In this document: piece after piece, positions 8,307 through 15,675 of the stretch
Layout of the letters: each line of letters begins with the position of its first letter
Numbering within the stretch: the first letter of the stretch is position 1
Assembly (NCBI GenBank): GCA_046727435.1
Contig: JBKPCR010000158.1
Location: forward strand, 1-18,736
Length of the DNA: 18,736 bases
Source of the DNA: CAVPRW01 sp046727435 [NCBI: bacterium]
GTDB lineage: Bacteria > Tectomicrobia > Entotheonellia > J063
Direction: 5' to 3'
Notes under the pieces: generated by a model
What the model saw: the letters and a program-made list of their open reading frames with translations, nothing else
The model's database searches: none
What the model was told of the DNA's origin: nothing
Program-made: the position numbers and the translations under genes

Positions 8307-8621
8307 CTATGGCCCCGCCATCTGCAGCTGCGCCTCCAGGGCCGTCTGGAGGCGCGCGGCCAAGGCCGCAACGTCAGGATCACCCGTACACACCACCATA
8401 CCGGCGTGCTCGGGCATGGTGGCAGGTCACCGAATGAACTGGCGGCGATTGAGGGTGACCACAAGCCGTGGCGCTGCCAAGGCACACGCCAGCCCATCTG
8501 CATCAGGCATCGCTTGCCCCGCCCGGCCGCTCTCGGCCGTCGTCAGGACCTCGTGGCCCAAGGGCCAGAAGATTTCCACCGCTGGCAGGAGAACGTTTTC
8601 GTTCGCATCGCCCCGCGCCAT
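8307..8621 (-). pseudogene. DUF5615 PIN-like toxin, interrupted by an in-frame stop
   Basis: The first 64 codons read MARGDANENVLLPAVEI, then GHEVLTTAESGRAGQAMPDAD and LVVTLNRRQFIR. This is the DUF5615 (PIN-like, VapC-related) fold with its D-ENV, DADGLA and TLNRRxF motifs. TGA at 8427-8429 then interrupts, and the same frame continues MPEHAGMVVCTGDPD, then ALAARLQTALEAQLQ, exactly the normal C-terminus, to TAG at 8307. The family motif around the second residue pair (normally R-F-Y-A-D-E-N) is also altered. It follows the DUF433 gene by 3 bases, the standard antitoxin-toxin order. It probably was an RNase-type toxin and is now inactive unless the stop is suppressed. Confidence 0.8.
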
Positions 8622-8624
8622 CGG

Positions 8625-8954
8625 TCACGCCGTTTCGGTCGCAAGGATTTGTGGCGCGATCTCCTCCTGGTGGGCACGGGCCTAGGCCCACGCCTTGGTC
8701 AGATCCTCTGCCCGCCATGGGGGATAGCTTCGCAGAAGATCGGTTGCACTGGTGCCGAGGCGTTTGGCTTGGACCAAGCCCCAGACGGGAAGACGGGTGC
8801 GGACGATCCATGGCTCTCCCCCACAAACCTCGGGGGTGCGCTCACGGCCGGGACACGCCTCGCCAAGATCGCGGACGACCCACTGGAGTCCCTGCGCTTT
8901 TTCCACACGGGTCAGGGTGGTGAGGCGTGGCTCAATTGCTTGCAGCGCCGGCAT
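8625..8954 (-). pseudogene. DUF433 antitoxin, interrupted by an in-frame stop
   Basis: Reading from ATG 8954 gives MPALQAIEPRLTTLTRVEKA, then ERTPEVCGGEPWIVRTRLPVW, GLVQAKRLGTSATDLLRSYP and AEDLTKAWA. This is the DUF433 winged-helix antitoxin, whose hallmark is CGG(E/D)xxIxxTRxPVW. TAG at 8682-8684 replaces the Tyr of the usual WAYARAH; the frame continues ARAHQEEIAPQILATETA to TGA at 8625. The first three quarters of the DNA-binding domain could still be made. The start is approximate; the region before ATG 8954 does not resemble the family, and no strong ribosome site is visible. Pairs with the DUF5615 remnant downstream. Confidence 0.78.
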
Positions 8955-9161
8955 AATTTCGTTCCATTCCACGTGTACAGGTCCTGTGGTGACACAAGTA
9001 TACCACCCCTTCCGCGCTCTGGTGGGGACCATGACAAGATGGGTGCCGAACGGCATCGGGTTCTCAGCGGCGGAGGCAGCGCTGCTACTAACCTCTGACT
9101 GGGCCACCGAGCCGCAAAGCGCCGCTGTCCCCCCGTCCGCTGCAACCCGTTGATAATGATT

Positions 9162-9235
9162 GAGGCCTCCTCCTCCGCATACCGCCGTGGTATGTTGGTG
9201 CCGGGGAAACAACCTACAGAAGAGGAGGAGACCTC
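9162..9235 (+). ncRNA. Structured leader of the left IS110 remnant (possible bridge-RNA segment)
   Basis: A 14-base inverted repeat with one mismatch (9162-9175 against 9222-9235) encloses a perfect 6-bp hairpin CATACC-loop-GGTATG at 9178-9194. The right arm includes the GAGGAGGAG ribosome site of the transposase. IS110 elements are known to encode a guide (bridge) RNA in the non-coding end beside the transposase gene; whether this stretch is part of one is inference. It could instead simply sequester the ribosome site. Confidence 0.4.
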
Positions 9236-10321
9236 AGGCGATTCTACACCAAACAGCATCAAACGTAGTGTGGGATCGACCTGCACGCCCGGACGATGTA
9301 CGTCTGTATCCTGAACCAAGCCGGCGAGATTCTGGTACACCAGAATATGCAAGCCAGTCCAGACACGTGGCGCAGGACCATGGCCCCGTATCGGGATGAT
9401 CTTGTCGTCGCGGTCGCATGTCTCTTCACCTGGTACTGGCTGGCTGACCTCTGTGCCCAGGAAGGCATTCCCTTCGTCCTTGGGCATGCCCTCGACATGA
9501 AAGCCATCCCTGGCGGCAACGCCAAAAACGACACAAGCGATGCCCAGAACATCGCCGTGCGCCTGCGTGGGGGCATGCTCCCGCAGGCCTACGTCTATCC
9601 CGCCGCGATGCGGGCGACCCGCGATCTCCTCCGGCGCCGGATGCACTTTATGCGTAAACGTGCCGAGCTACTGACCCATGTCCAGAACACCAATAGCCCG
9701 TACAACCTGCCCGAGATTGGGCGGAAGATCGCCTCCAAAACCAACCGCGACGGGGTCGCCGAGCGCTTTGCCGAGCCCGCGGTGCAAAAAAGTATTGCCG
9801 TCGACCTGGCCCTGAGTGGCCACGATGACGCGCTGCTCCGCGATGTCGAGCGGTCGATCCTCACAGCGGCCAAGCAGCGCAACAGCAACACGCGCTACCT
9901 CCTGCGCCCCGGCCCAGGAATCGGCGAGATGCTGAGCCTGGTGCTCCTCGATGAGATGCACGATAGCCAGCGTTTCCCCCGCGTGCAGGATTTCGTCTCC
10001 TACGGCCGTCTGGTCAAGGGCGCCAAAGCAGCGGCGGGCCAGCGTTACGGCACCTCCGGGACGAAGATCGGCCACGCGTATCGCACATGGGCCTTCTCCG
10101 AAGCCGCCGGGCTCTGCCTCCGGGCGAATCCTGCCGGACAAACATACCTCGGCAGGCTGGAGAAAAAACACGGCCAGGGCAAGGCGTTGACCGTCTTGGC
10201 CCACAAGCTCGCGCGGGCGGTCTATGACATGCTGCCACGCGACACGGCGTTCGAGAGGCACAAATTCCTCACCGGCGAGCGGAAGCGGAGCGGGCGAGCC
10301 TGGCGCCTCACTGGCCATTGA
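9236..10321 (+). pseudogene. IS110-family transposase, inactivated
   Basis: The body matches IS110-type DEDD recombinases of about 360 residues: MYVCILNQAGEIL, CLFTWYWLADLCAQEGIPFVLGHA, KNDTSDAQNIAVRLRGGMLPQAYVYP, LRRRMHFMRKRAELL, and the Transposase_20 region PGPGIGEMLSLVLLDEMHD with RVQDFVSYGRLV. The normal start is ruined: the codon placed after GAGGAGGAG at 9236 is AGG rather than ATG, and TAG follows at 9266. The first ATG left (9296) lies after the catalytic Asp of CGIDLHART (codon 9278), and the family Glu before C-(F/L)-FTWYW is Ala (codon 9416). Only the two Asp of KNDTSDA survive of the DEDD set. The element is therefore dead in cis, although the reading frame after 9296 remains open for 341 codons, which suggests recent loss. 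Confidence 0.88.
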
Positions 10322-10932
10322 CGGGAGAAGCATGGGACCAATGCTCTGGCAGTACTGAGCCCCTGCGTCATGGAACGTGTATGAGCATGTCGGCTCGACA
10401 TCCCTGAGCCCTGTGCGTTGATTGGACGCGCGCTCCGACTCTTCTGCATACGGCGAGGTCACATCAGGATGACGTGGGCTGCCCCTCACCCGAACCTAGA
10501 CCTCACTGGCGAACGAGACCCGTTCAGCCGCTTTATTGAATAGGACGGTATGAGGGCACCGATAGGTTTCTAGACCGCAGAGGACGCTCCTGCTGTGTCT
10601 CTGCACTCGCCATCTCGCCGGCGAGCGAGTCTCCATAAGGGTTTGGTGCAGCTACGTGCGGTCTGTGCCTGTCTGTGGAAATGCAGTCAGAGCACGCCAC
10701 TGGATGCTGACTACGCCGGGACCCACGGCGCGGAAAAAACGCAAGCCATCCGCTCCTCGGGATCGTTTGTCTCTTGACCACCGGGGACCTTCCAAGGAAC
10801 TGCTCCCAATGTGGGAGCGGAGGTCATCCAGGAATTTGGGAAAGTTCCTTGCCATTGCACGGCCACGCAGTGGCATAAACACCCGCATAAGGGTTAGGTT
10901 GCGCTCCGGTCGCTGCCACCGCGCCTGGTGTC
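10322..10932. other. Gene-poor region between the IS110 remnant and the methyltransferase cassette
   Basis: No confident gene. From left: presumed right flank of the IS110 remnant; a 12-base perfect palindrome CTCGCCGGCGAG at 10614-10625; a nested structure in which AAGGAACT at about 10794 and its complement at about 10848 enclose the hairpin GCTCCC-AATGT-GGGAGC. On the minus strand, 10855-10790 reads MARNFPKFLDDLRSHIG then SSSLE, which vaguely recalls the start of IS4-type transposases; this could be a truncated IS, but I am not sure. At 10893-10899 an attC-like core box occurs 34 bases after the methyltransferase stop. Confidence 0.35.
10893..10899 (-). other. Possible attC left core box (truncated site)
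   Basis: The minus strand reads ACCTAAC, identical to the left core box of the other attC-like sites and placed just after the methyltransferase gene, where a cassette recombination site should be. The bases that follow do not show the shared TGGAG block or a matching right half, so the site is either cut by later insertion or a chance match. Confidence 0.3.
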
Positions 10933-11754
10933 TCATTTCACTCCCACCCGCACGCGATAATTGACATACCCGGGCAGCCCCTGATCCCCCAGGGCCCCCT
11001 GGGCCACTTGGCACAGCTCGTCGAGCCCTACCGCCGTTTCACTCACGCCACAGTCCAACACCCGTGCCACATGGCCTAGGCTCAGGGCATAGCCGACCCA
11101 GCGCTCTGCCGTATACAGCTCGATGTGATGAAGCACGACCTCCTTGACGTACCGAAAGTGGCCACTCTGCCGCAGGCGCGCCAGATGCTCGCTCTTTGCC
11201 CATTGCTGCGGGCCAGCGATCCGATACGTCTGCTGCCACTCCTGCACCTGCGCCATGCAGTGGAAGAACGCGCGCTCGGCCTCCCAATGTACCGTGGGGG
11301 GCCACTCATAATCGTACGCGGCAAACACCCCGCCCGCCCGCAGAATGCGCGCCACTTCGGCTAACGTGCTGTCGGGTTCCATCCAGTGGAGGGCTTGCGC
11401 ACAGGTGACAATATCCGCGGCGCCATCCGGCAGTCCCGTGTGATGGGCGAACCCGCCCTGGAAGCGCACATGGGGTACGGTGTTCGCGGCTTCCGCTGTG
11501 CGCCGCATCTCGTCGAGGGGTTCAATGCCGATCACCTGCTGGGCTCGATGCATCCAGATGAACGTGGAGATGCCCGTGCCACTGCCCAGATCAACGACAA
11601 GTTCTGATTGGGCGGTGTGCGCCAACTGCAGGAGCACATCGAGGAGGGCAGCTGGTGGTCTGGGACGATAGGCGTCGTAGCGGTCTGCAAACCGAGGATT
11701 CGTGTAGCGGGAGCTTTGGGCATTCAGTAAGGGATTATAAGGTTCCGAACTCAT
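10933..11754 (-). CDS. Class I SAM-dependent methyltransferase (cassette gene)
   Basis: A 273-residue class I methyltransferase (Methyltransf_11/25 type). Residues 52-66 hold SAM motif I (VVDLGSGTGISTFIW), followed by QVIGIEPLDEMRRTAE (motif II region), GLPDGAADIVTCAQALHWM (motif IV) and LAEVARILRAGGVFAAYDYEW. The tail HIELYTAERWVGYALSLGHV matches the common uncharacterised methyltransferase group that acts on small molecules; the substrate is unknown. ATG 11754 is chosen over an upstream start because GGAGA sits 7 bases before it. The ATG overlaps the stop of the upstream open frame (ATGA) and lies 25 bases after the right core box of an attC site, exactly the place of a cassette gene start. 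No promoter of its own is visible, as is usual in cassettes. Confidence 0.85.
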   Translation of the reverse strand: MSSEPYNPLLNAQSSRYTNPRFADRYDAYRPRPPAALLDVLLQLAHTAQSELVVDLGSGTGISTFIWMHRAQQVIGIEPLDEMRRTAEAANTVPHVRFQGGFAHHTGLPDGAADIVTCAQALHWMEPDSTLAEVARILRAGGVFAAYDYEWPPTVHWEAERAFFHCMAQVQEWQQTYRIAGPQQWAKSEHLARLRQSGHFRYVKEVVLHHIELYTAERWVGYALSLGHVARVLDCGVSETAVGLDELCQVAQGALGDQGLPGYVNYRVRVGVK

Positions 11755-12827
11755 GCCGATTTCTCCAAGACTACAGCAACATAACGGGACGGCTGAGGGG
11801 CGCGAACGTAGTGAGCGTCCCACTCCAGCCGTTTGTTAGGTGTTTCGCTTCGTTGCGCCCTGTCTTTGAACCATAGCTTGGAATCCAAGACTCCCGCGTC
11901 ATTATGCCAGTACTCCCGGCCAAGCTTCAGAAAGCCGAGAGGCAACTGATTCTGCCTATCAGCTAGCGGATTGTGAATGATGCAGTAGTCGTCGCCTAGC
12001 ACGACCTTGCTGTGATCGAACCAAGGTTTGCAACTGTTAAAGGGCGCCATTCCAGATGAAAGAACAGCGCTGAGGCCCTCATATCCTGTATTGTCAGGGT
12101 GATCGGGCTGCTCGCGGTCCAGAAATACCCTGGTAGAAACTGACGACGCGGAAGATCGCTTAAAAATCCGGTCCTGGGGTTGGTAACGCCAATTCGAAAG
12201 TGCTCCGGAATTGACGTCCATCGATACTTCAGGGAAGCCTAAACCGAGCACGGCGCGGACGATCCGCGGCGGGTCGAGATCAGGTACATGGGGGATCTTA
12301 CCAATATTTACTGCAACCATATACCAGTCGGTGGGATCGACCCAGCCCTCCTTTATGAAGCACAGCCGTTGCTTGGCCTTGTCTCGTATTGCATGGAGAA
12401 GACGAAGTTTTGCTTCGTCATCAGGTACGCTACGAGCCACACCGGGTTCAGCTTCCGGAACGGCATCCTCTTTGGTGCCAGCACTTGGTGCGATAGCCTC
12501 TATCCATAGACGATATGGGGCAACAATCTTGAAATCAGGGCCTTTGTCGGGCGATTTCCAAAGTCTTCTGCGCTCCGCTCTCGATTCAATCTGCATGTTC
12601 TGGCGGAGCAGAGAACAGCCTAGGTACATCTCCCAGTAACAGGCTTGGAAGTCACGGTTTCGCGCTTTCGGAAGGAAATCCGAATCCGCGTAGGGCCAAT
12701 ACTCCTTCCACATCTCCTCAATGAAATCGCGAATCTCCTGGCAGTCAGGCTCAACACGCAGATCTTCGTACCCCTCATCTTTGCCCTGAACCGAGAAGAA
12801 ACTAGAAGGCTTCTTTAGCGGTACCAT
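11751..12827 (-). CDS. Hypothetical cassette protein with a nuclease-like motif, reading through attC
   Basis: A 358-residue soluble protein with no certain family. A central block has FQACYWEMYLGCSLLRQ at about residues 60-76 and GPDFKIVAPYRLWIEAIAP around 96-114. The G-P-D...W-I-E-A layout resembles the D...ExK core of PDDEXK nucleases, with Asp98 and Glu110 as candidates, but the usual Lys is Ala; nuclease activity is only a hypothesis. The C-terminal part carries SNWRYQ, ISTRVF-like SVSTRVFLDRE and a HSKVVLGDDYCIIHNPLA stretch. The last roughly 30 residues (from ETPNKRLEWDAHYV) are simply the translation of the attC site, and the frame ends in the ATGA overlap with the methyltransferase start. 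ATG 12827 has AGAGG only 3 bases upstream, so the start is uncertain. Confidence 0.6.
   Translation of the reverse strand: MVPLKKPSSFFSVQGKDEGYEDLRVEPDCQEIRDFIEEMWKEYWPYADSDFLPKARNRDFQACYWEMYLGCSLLRQNMQIESRAERRRLWKSPDKGPDFKIVAPYRLWIEAIAPSAGTKEDAVPEAEPGVARSVPDDEAKLRLLHAIRDKAKQRLCFIKEGWVDPTDWYMVAVNIGKIPHVPDLDPPRIVRAVLGLGFPEVSMDVNSGALSNWRYQPQDRIFKRSSASSVSTRVFLDREQPDHPDNTGYEGLSAVLSSGMAPFNSCKPWFDHSKVVLGDDYCIIHNPLADRQNQLPLGFLKLGREYWHNDAGVLDSKLWFKDRAQRSETPNKRLEWDAHYVRAPQPSRYVAVVLEKSA
11779..11841 (-). other. attC: attC recombination site B (complete)
   Basis: Sixty-three bases. On the minus strand the left core is ACCTAAC (11841-11835) and the right core GTTATGT (11785-11779), one base off the consensus. 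Between them ACGGCTG pairs with CAGCCGT, and an inner GGG-A-CGC pairs with GCG-C-CCC, leaving unpaired bases on the left arm as in standard attC hairpins. The left arm has the 7-base spacer and TGGAG block shared with the other two sites. It separates the hypothetical gene from the methyltransferase gene. Confidence 0.8.
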
Positions 12828-12943
12828 TTGCCTCTCATGCGTTTTCCAAACCGTTCTCAAGCCACCGAACGCTCCCGGTGAGGTGCGGCCCACAGCGGAA
12901 AACGCCAGGAATAGCCCCAAAAGCCTGCGCTGTGGGCCGTCCG

Positions 12944-13713
12944 GTTACAGTCGACGAGGGGATTGCTCCCCCCGTCGCTGTTTCAAAACCGTGCGTGCCA
13001 GTTTCCTGGCACACGGCTCCTCAGTGATACGCCCCTTGTCATGGGCACCCGGCCGGGCTTGTGATCTGCACGTTCGCGCCTCCCCCTCACGGGTCATCCA
13101 TACATCGCTCTCAGGCGTGCTCACGGCCTCTGCAGCGCTACTGGTCCCGATCACGTCCATACCACCGTCCCCACGTCAGCGTATCCGCGAGCTTTCCTCG
13201 CGGCCTTGGCTTCTTGGGGACTCCCCCCACCGTGCCGTATCCGGTTGACACCTGCTCCCCGGCGCAGCGTGCGCCCGTGAGAACGGCACGCGGTTACTCC
13301 GTTCCTCATCACCGTTTGTCGCTGTGTGTAGGACCCCACTCATCGCCGGGTTTCTCGGGGGTGTATCTGGGTCGGATGGAGAACCGCCCAGCCCTTATCC
13401 TTGCCATTTTGGCCCAAGCCAATAATCCGCGTCGGCTTGTCCAACCTCACGACGATTCAAACATGGGTTCGTGTACCTATCCCTGCACAGCTCTGCTCGA
13501 CGGGATTCCCAGTCGGATTCTGAGTGACCGCCTTTTATCCCCGCTTTTGGGATTGTTGGTCAGTCGCTACCCAAGGGGATATGCGTTCACCTCTACACCT
13601 GAGGGGCAGGAATTACACCTGCACGGCGACAAAGTTATCCAAGATCCGAAGATCTCGACTCTCTCTCCCCTATCTCCCTGTGAGGGAGATAGTTTCAGAG
13701 AAACGGATCGCAC
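12944..13713 (-). mobile_element. ORF-less group II intron 1
   Basis: About 770 bases on the minus strand with no reverse-transcriptase frame. Its 3' end is diagnostic. Domain V at 13019-12986 is a 34-base hairpin: GAGCCGT pairs with ACGGTTT, a 2-base GC bulge follows, GTGCCAG pairs with CTGGCAC, and a GAAA tetraloop closes it; the AGC catalytic triad is in place. Domain VI at 12981-12947 has the stem ACAGCGACG...CGTCG-A-CTGT with a bulged adenosine at 12951, exactly 7 bases before an AC 3' end at 12944. The best 5' end is GTGCG at 13713-13709, which fits the GTGYG rule, and excision there restores the attC block TGGAG-CGGACG. A 10-bp perfect hairpin at 13670-13692 is part of domain I. With no maturase, splicing would need one supplied in trans. 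Confidence 0.82.
12986..13019 (-). ncRNA. Group II intron 1, domain V
   Basis: Thirty-four-base hairpin with a 7-bp lower stem including two G-T pairs, a GC bulge, a 7-bp upper stem and a GAAA tetraloop. Bases 2-4 are the AGC catalytic triad. This is a textbook domain V. Confidence 0.88.
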
Positions 13714-13732
13714 CTCCATTGGGTTGTTAGGT

Positions 13733-13866
13733 GCTGCGCGTGTATGACACCCCGCCTCCGGGCCAGCCTGCCGTCTCTCGGGCTACCTCCTGTTAAGGGA
13801 GAGGCGATCCCATCACAGGCCCCATGCCGACCTTGGTGACCGCGTGGGTCTTGGCCCGCTCTGCAC
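13733..13866. other. 3' untranslated part of the solute-binding-protein cassette
   Basis: Bases between the binding-protein stop (13867) and the left core of attC site A. I see no gene and no strong terminator. Confidence 0.4.
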
Positions 13867-15528
13867 CTACCGCTCCAGCCACAGCGCCGCAGCGCGACTG
13901 CCGTAGTCGAAGGTTTGATTCGGGGCGTAGTTCTTCACATACGGCTGCCAGGAGCCGGTGATCATCCCGGAGGTCAGGAGTACACGGTATTGCTGCTCCG
14001 CCACATACCGCTGTATGTCAAAGATGATCTTCTTGCGGGCCTCCAGGTCCTTCGTCCGCCGTTGTTCCTGCACCATCGCCGTGAGCTTGGGATCATTGAT
14101 ATGGCCGTTGTTGCGCGGGGAATGCGCCATATACCCTTCCAGCACGAAATCGGGCTCCCAGCCTGGGGCGCCGGGGGCCATCGCCATGCCCTCGAACTTG
14201 CCCTGGATCGTGGTCGCAAAATGCGCCCCATACTCCTGAATCTTCAGCTCCGCCTCAATGCCGACGGCTTTGAGATCGCGCTGGACCAACTGCACGGCAT
14301 CAAGGAAGTCGGGGCCCCAGCCCCCCGTGGTATTCAGCAGCGTTTTAAACCCCTTGGGAAAGCCGGCTTCCGCCAGCAGGCGCCGGGCCTCCCGGGGATT
14401 GTGCTGATAGTATTGCGCCCCCGCGCCGAGCTGCTCGATCGGCAGTGACCACTCGGCCAGGCCCGGTGCAACCGCAGGGCTCGGGGCTCCCCGGAGCACC
14501 ACAGCGTCGATGAGCGCCTGCCGATCGATGGCATGGGAGATGGCGCGGCGCACGCGCACATCACTGAAGGGGGGTTGATCGGCCCGCATATAGATATTCG
14601 CCGTGTTGATGGCCAGAACGTCCTGGTACATCAGGTGGGGATGGCTCTTCTTGATCGCCTCCAAGTCTTCTTGGCGCACGGACCACTGGTGCCAGGGGCC
14701 GCAGTCGAGTTGCCCAGTGCGGTACATGGCCAGCCCGCTCGAAGGATCTTCCAGGACCAACCATTCGACCCCATCCACCCAGGGCTGCCCGGTGCGGAAG
14801 TAGTCCAGGTTGCGCTTAAAGACCGTCTTGACGTTCGGCTCATAGCGCTCCAGGAGGAAGGGACCGGTGCCGATGGCCGTCTCGGGTTTCTTCAAGTCGC
14901 TGAATGTGTCCACGACTTCCGGGGCGATGATCCACATGCTCCGCGGGTACGCCAGTGTGTTGACCAGCCAGACGTAGGGCTCTTTCAGCAGAAACTTCAC
15001 CGTATAGCGATCCACCACCTCCACCCGGTCCACGGACTCCAACAGCTCGCGGTCCTGATTCCCCTTTTCCTTCAGGAACCGGTCAAAAGTGAATTTCACA
15101 TCCTCGGCGACCAGCTCACGGCCGTTGACCGGTGGTTTATTGTGCCACCTGACACCTTTCCGCAGATAGAAGACGTAGGTCGTGTCATCCGGCGCCTCCC
15201 ACCGCTCGGCCAGATCGGGCTCGACGATAAAGGTGCCTGGCTTCACCTCCGCACCGACCTTATGCCGCACTAGCCGGCTGTAGATGAAGCTCAGCGTGGT
15301 ATTCGTCTTGAAGTTGGTGGTGAGATGATGGTCAAAGTGAACAGGGTCGTAGCCGCGTACCCGGAGGATGCCCCCGCGCTTGGGTGCCCCCGCTTCCGCA
15401 GCCCAGAGCGCCTGAGGACGAGGCAGCGGCCAGGCCGACAGCGTGACCCCCGCCGCGAGGCCAGCCTTGAGCAGATCCCGACGACGCACACCCTGGATGA
15501 CATGGGGATGAGCCTGCGGTGTTTCCAT
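13867..15528 (-). CDS. ABC-type dipeptide/oligopeptide-family solute-binding protein, Tat-exported
   Basis: A 553-residue extracytoplasmic substrate-binding protein of the SBP_bac_5 (family 5) type, which delivers peptides, opines, nickel or sugars to an ABC importer. Residues 15-21 RRRDLLK followed by AGLAAGVTLSAWPLP form a twin-arginine signal, with cleavage probably near AAEAG. Family landmarks are GGILRVRGYDPVHFDHHL, EPDLAERWEAPDDTTYVFYLRKGVRWHN with LVAEDVKFTFDRFL, GTGPFLLERYEP, the VRRAISHAIDRQALID segment and EARRLLAEAGFPKG. ATG 15528 is chosen over a longer frame from 15633 because AAGGAGG at 15536-15542 precedes it by 7 bases. There are no permease or ATPase genes beside it, so it is an orphan binding protein. 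It lies between attC sites C and A, so it seems to be carried in an unusually long cassette (about 1.9 kb without introns). Confidence 0.9.
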   Translation of the reverse strand: METPQAHPHVIQGVRRRDLLKAGLAAGVTLSAWPLPRPQALWAAEAGAPKRGGILRVRGYDPVHFDHHLTTNFKTNTTLSFIYSRLVRHKVGAEVKPGTFIVEPDLAERWEAPDDTTYVFYLRKGVRWHNKPPVNGRELVAEDVKFTFDRFLKEKGNQDRELLESVDRVEVVDRYTVKFLLKEPYVWLVNTLAYPRSMWIIAPEVVDTFSDLKKPETAIGTGPFLLERYEPNVKTVFKRNLDYFRTGQPWVDGVEWLVLEDPSSGLAMYRTGQLDCGPWHQWSVRQEDLEAIKKSHPHLMYQDVLAINTANIYMRADQPPFSDVRVRRAISHAIDRQALIDAVVLRGAPSPAVAPGLAEWSLPIEQLGAGAQYYQHNPREARRLLAEAGFPKGFKTLLNTTGGWGPDFLDAVQLVQRDLKAVGIEAELKIQEYGAHFATTIQGKFEGMAMAPGAPGWEPDFVLEGYMAHSPRNNGHINDPKLTAMVQEQRRTKDLEARKKIIFDIQRYVAEQQYRVLLTSGMITGSWQPYVKNYAPNQTFDYGSRAAALWLER

Positions 15529-15535
15529 GAGTCCC

Positions 15536-15542
15536 CCTCCTT
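15536..15542 (-). promoter_or_regulatory. Ribosome binding site of the solute-binding protein
   Basis: Minus-strand AAGGAGG, 7 bases before ATG 15528; it decides the start between 15528 and 15633. Confidence 0.7.
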
Positions 15543-15675
15543 CTTGAGTAGGACTGGCGGGGCCGCGTAGCAACGTGCCCCCACCGGATACCCGGACTGA
15601 TATGTGAGACACACGATACTGCCCCTCAACCATAACGGCATACCTGCGGGTTTTGCCCCACTACCCTGGCACCTA

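Larger units (their letters stand above)
12864..13732 (-). other. attC: attC recombination site A, split by group II intron 1
   Basis: Left part 13732-13714 (core ACCTAAC, then AACCCAATGGAG) and right part 12943-12864 are separated by a 770-base intron. Joined, they give a 99-base site: left arm with TGGAGCGGACG, a perfect 12-bp stem CGGCCCACAGCG (12939-12928) / CGCTGTGGGCCG (12897-12886) around a 30-base loop, and a right core GTTCGGT (12870-12864), one base off. The outer right arm pairs poorly with the left arm, so this is a degenerate or recombined attC; the left arm is convincing because of its match to sites B and C. Confidence 0.65.

Noticed and set aside
8250-9098. 282-codon open frame on the plus strand
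   Set aside because: Antisense to the DUF433/DUF5615 pair, whose motifs are clear on the minus strand.
10614-10625. Palindrome CTCGCCGGCGAG
   Set aside because: A single GC-rich 12-base palindrome without a neighbouring gene start or second copy; no function can be assigned.
13670-13692. Perfect 10-bp hairpin as a rho-independent terminator
   Set aside because: It has no proper T-run and lies 21-44 bases inside the 5' end of group II intron 1, so it is better read as a domain-I helix.
13061-13747. 228-codon open frame on the plus strand
   Set aside because: It lies antisense to group II intron 1, has no family features, and is rich in Pro, Ser and Arg, as expected from structured RNA DNA.
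14533-15273. 246-codon open frame on the plus strand
   Set aside because: Antisense to the solute-binding protein.
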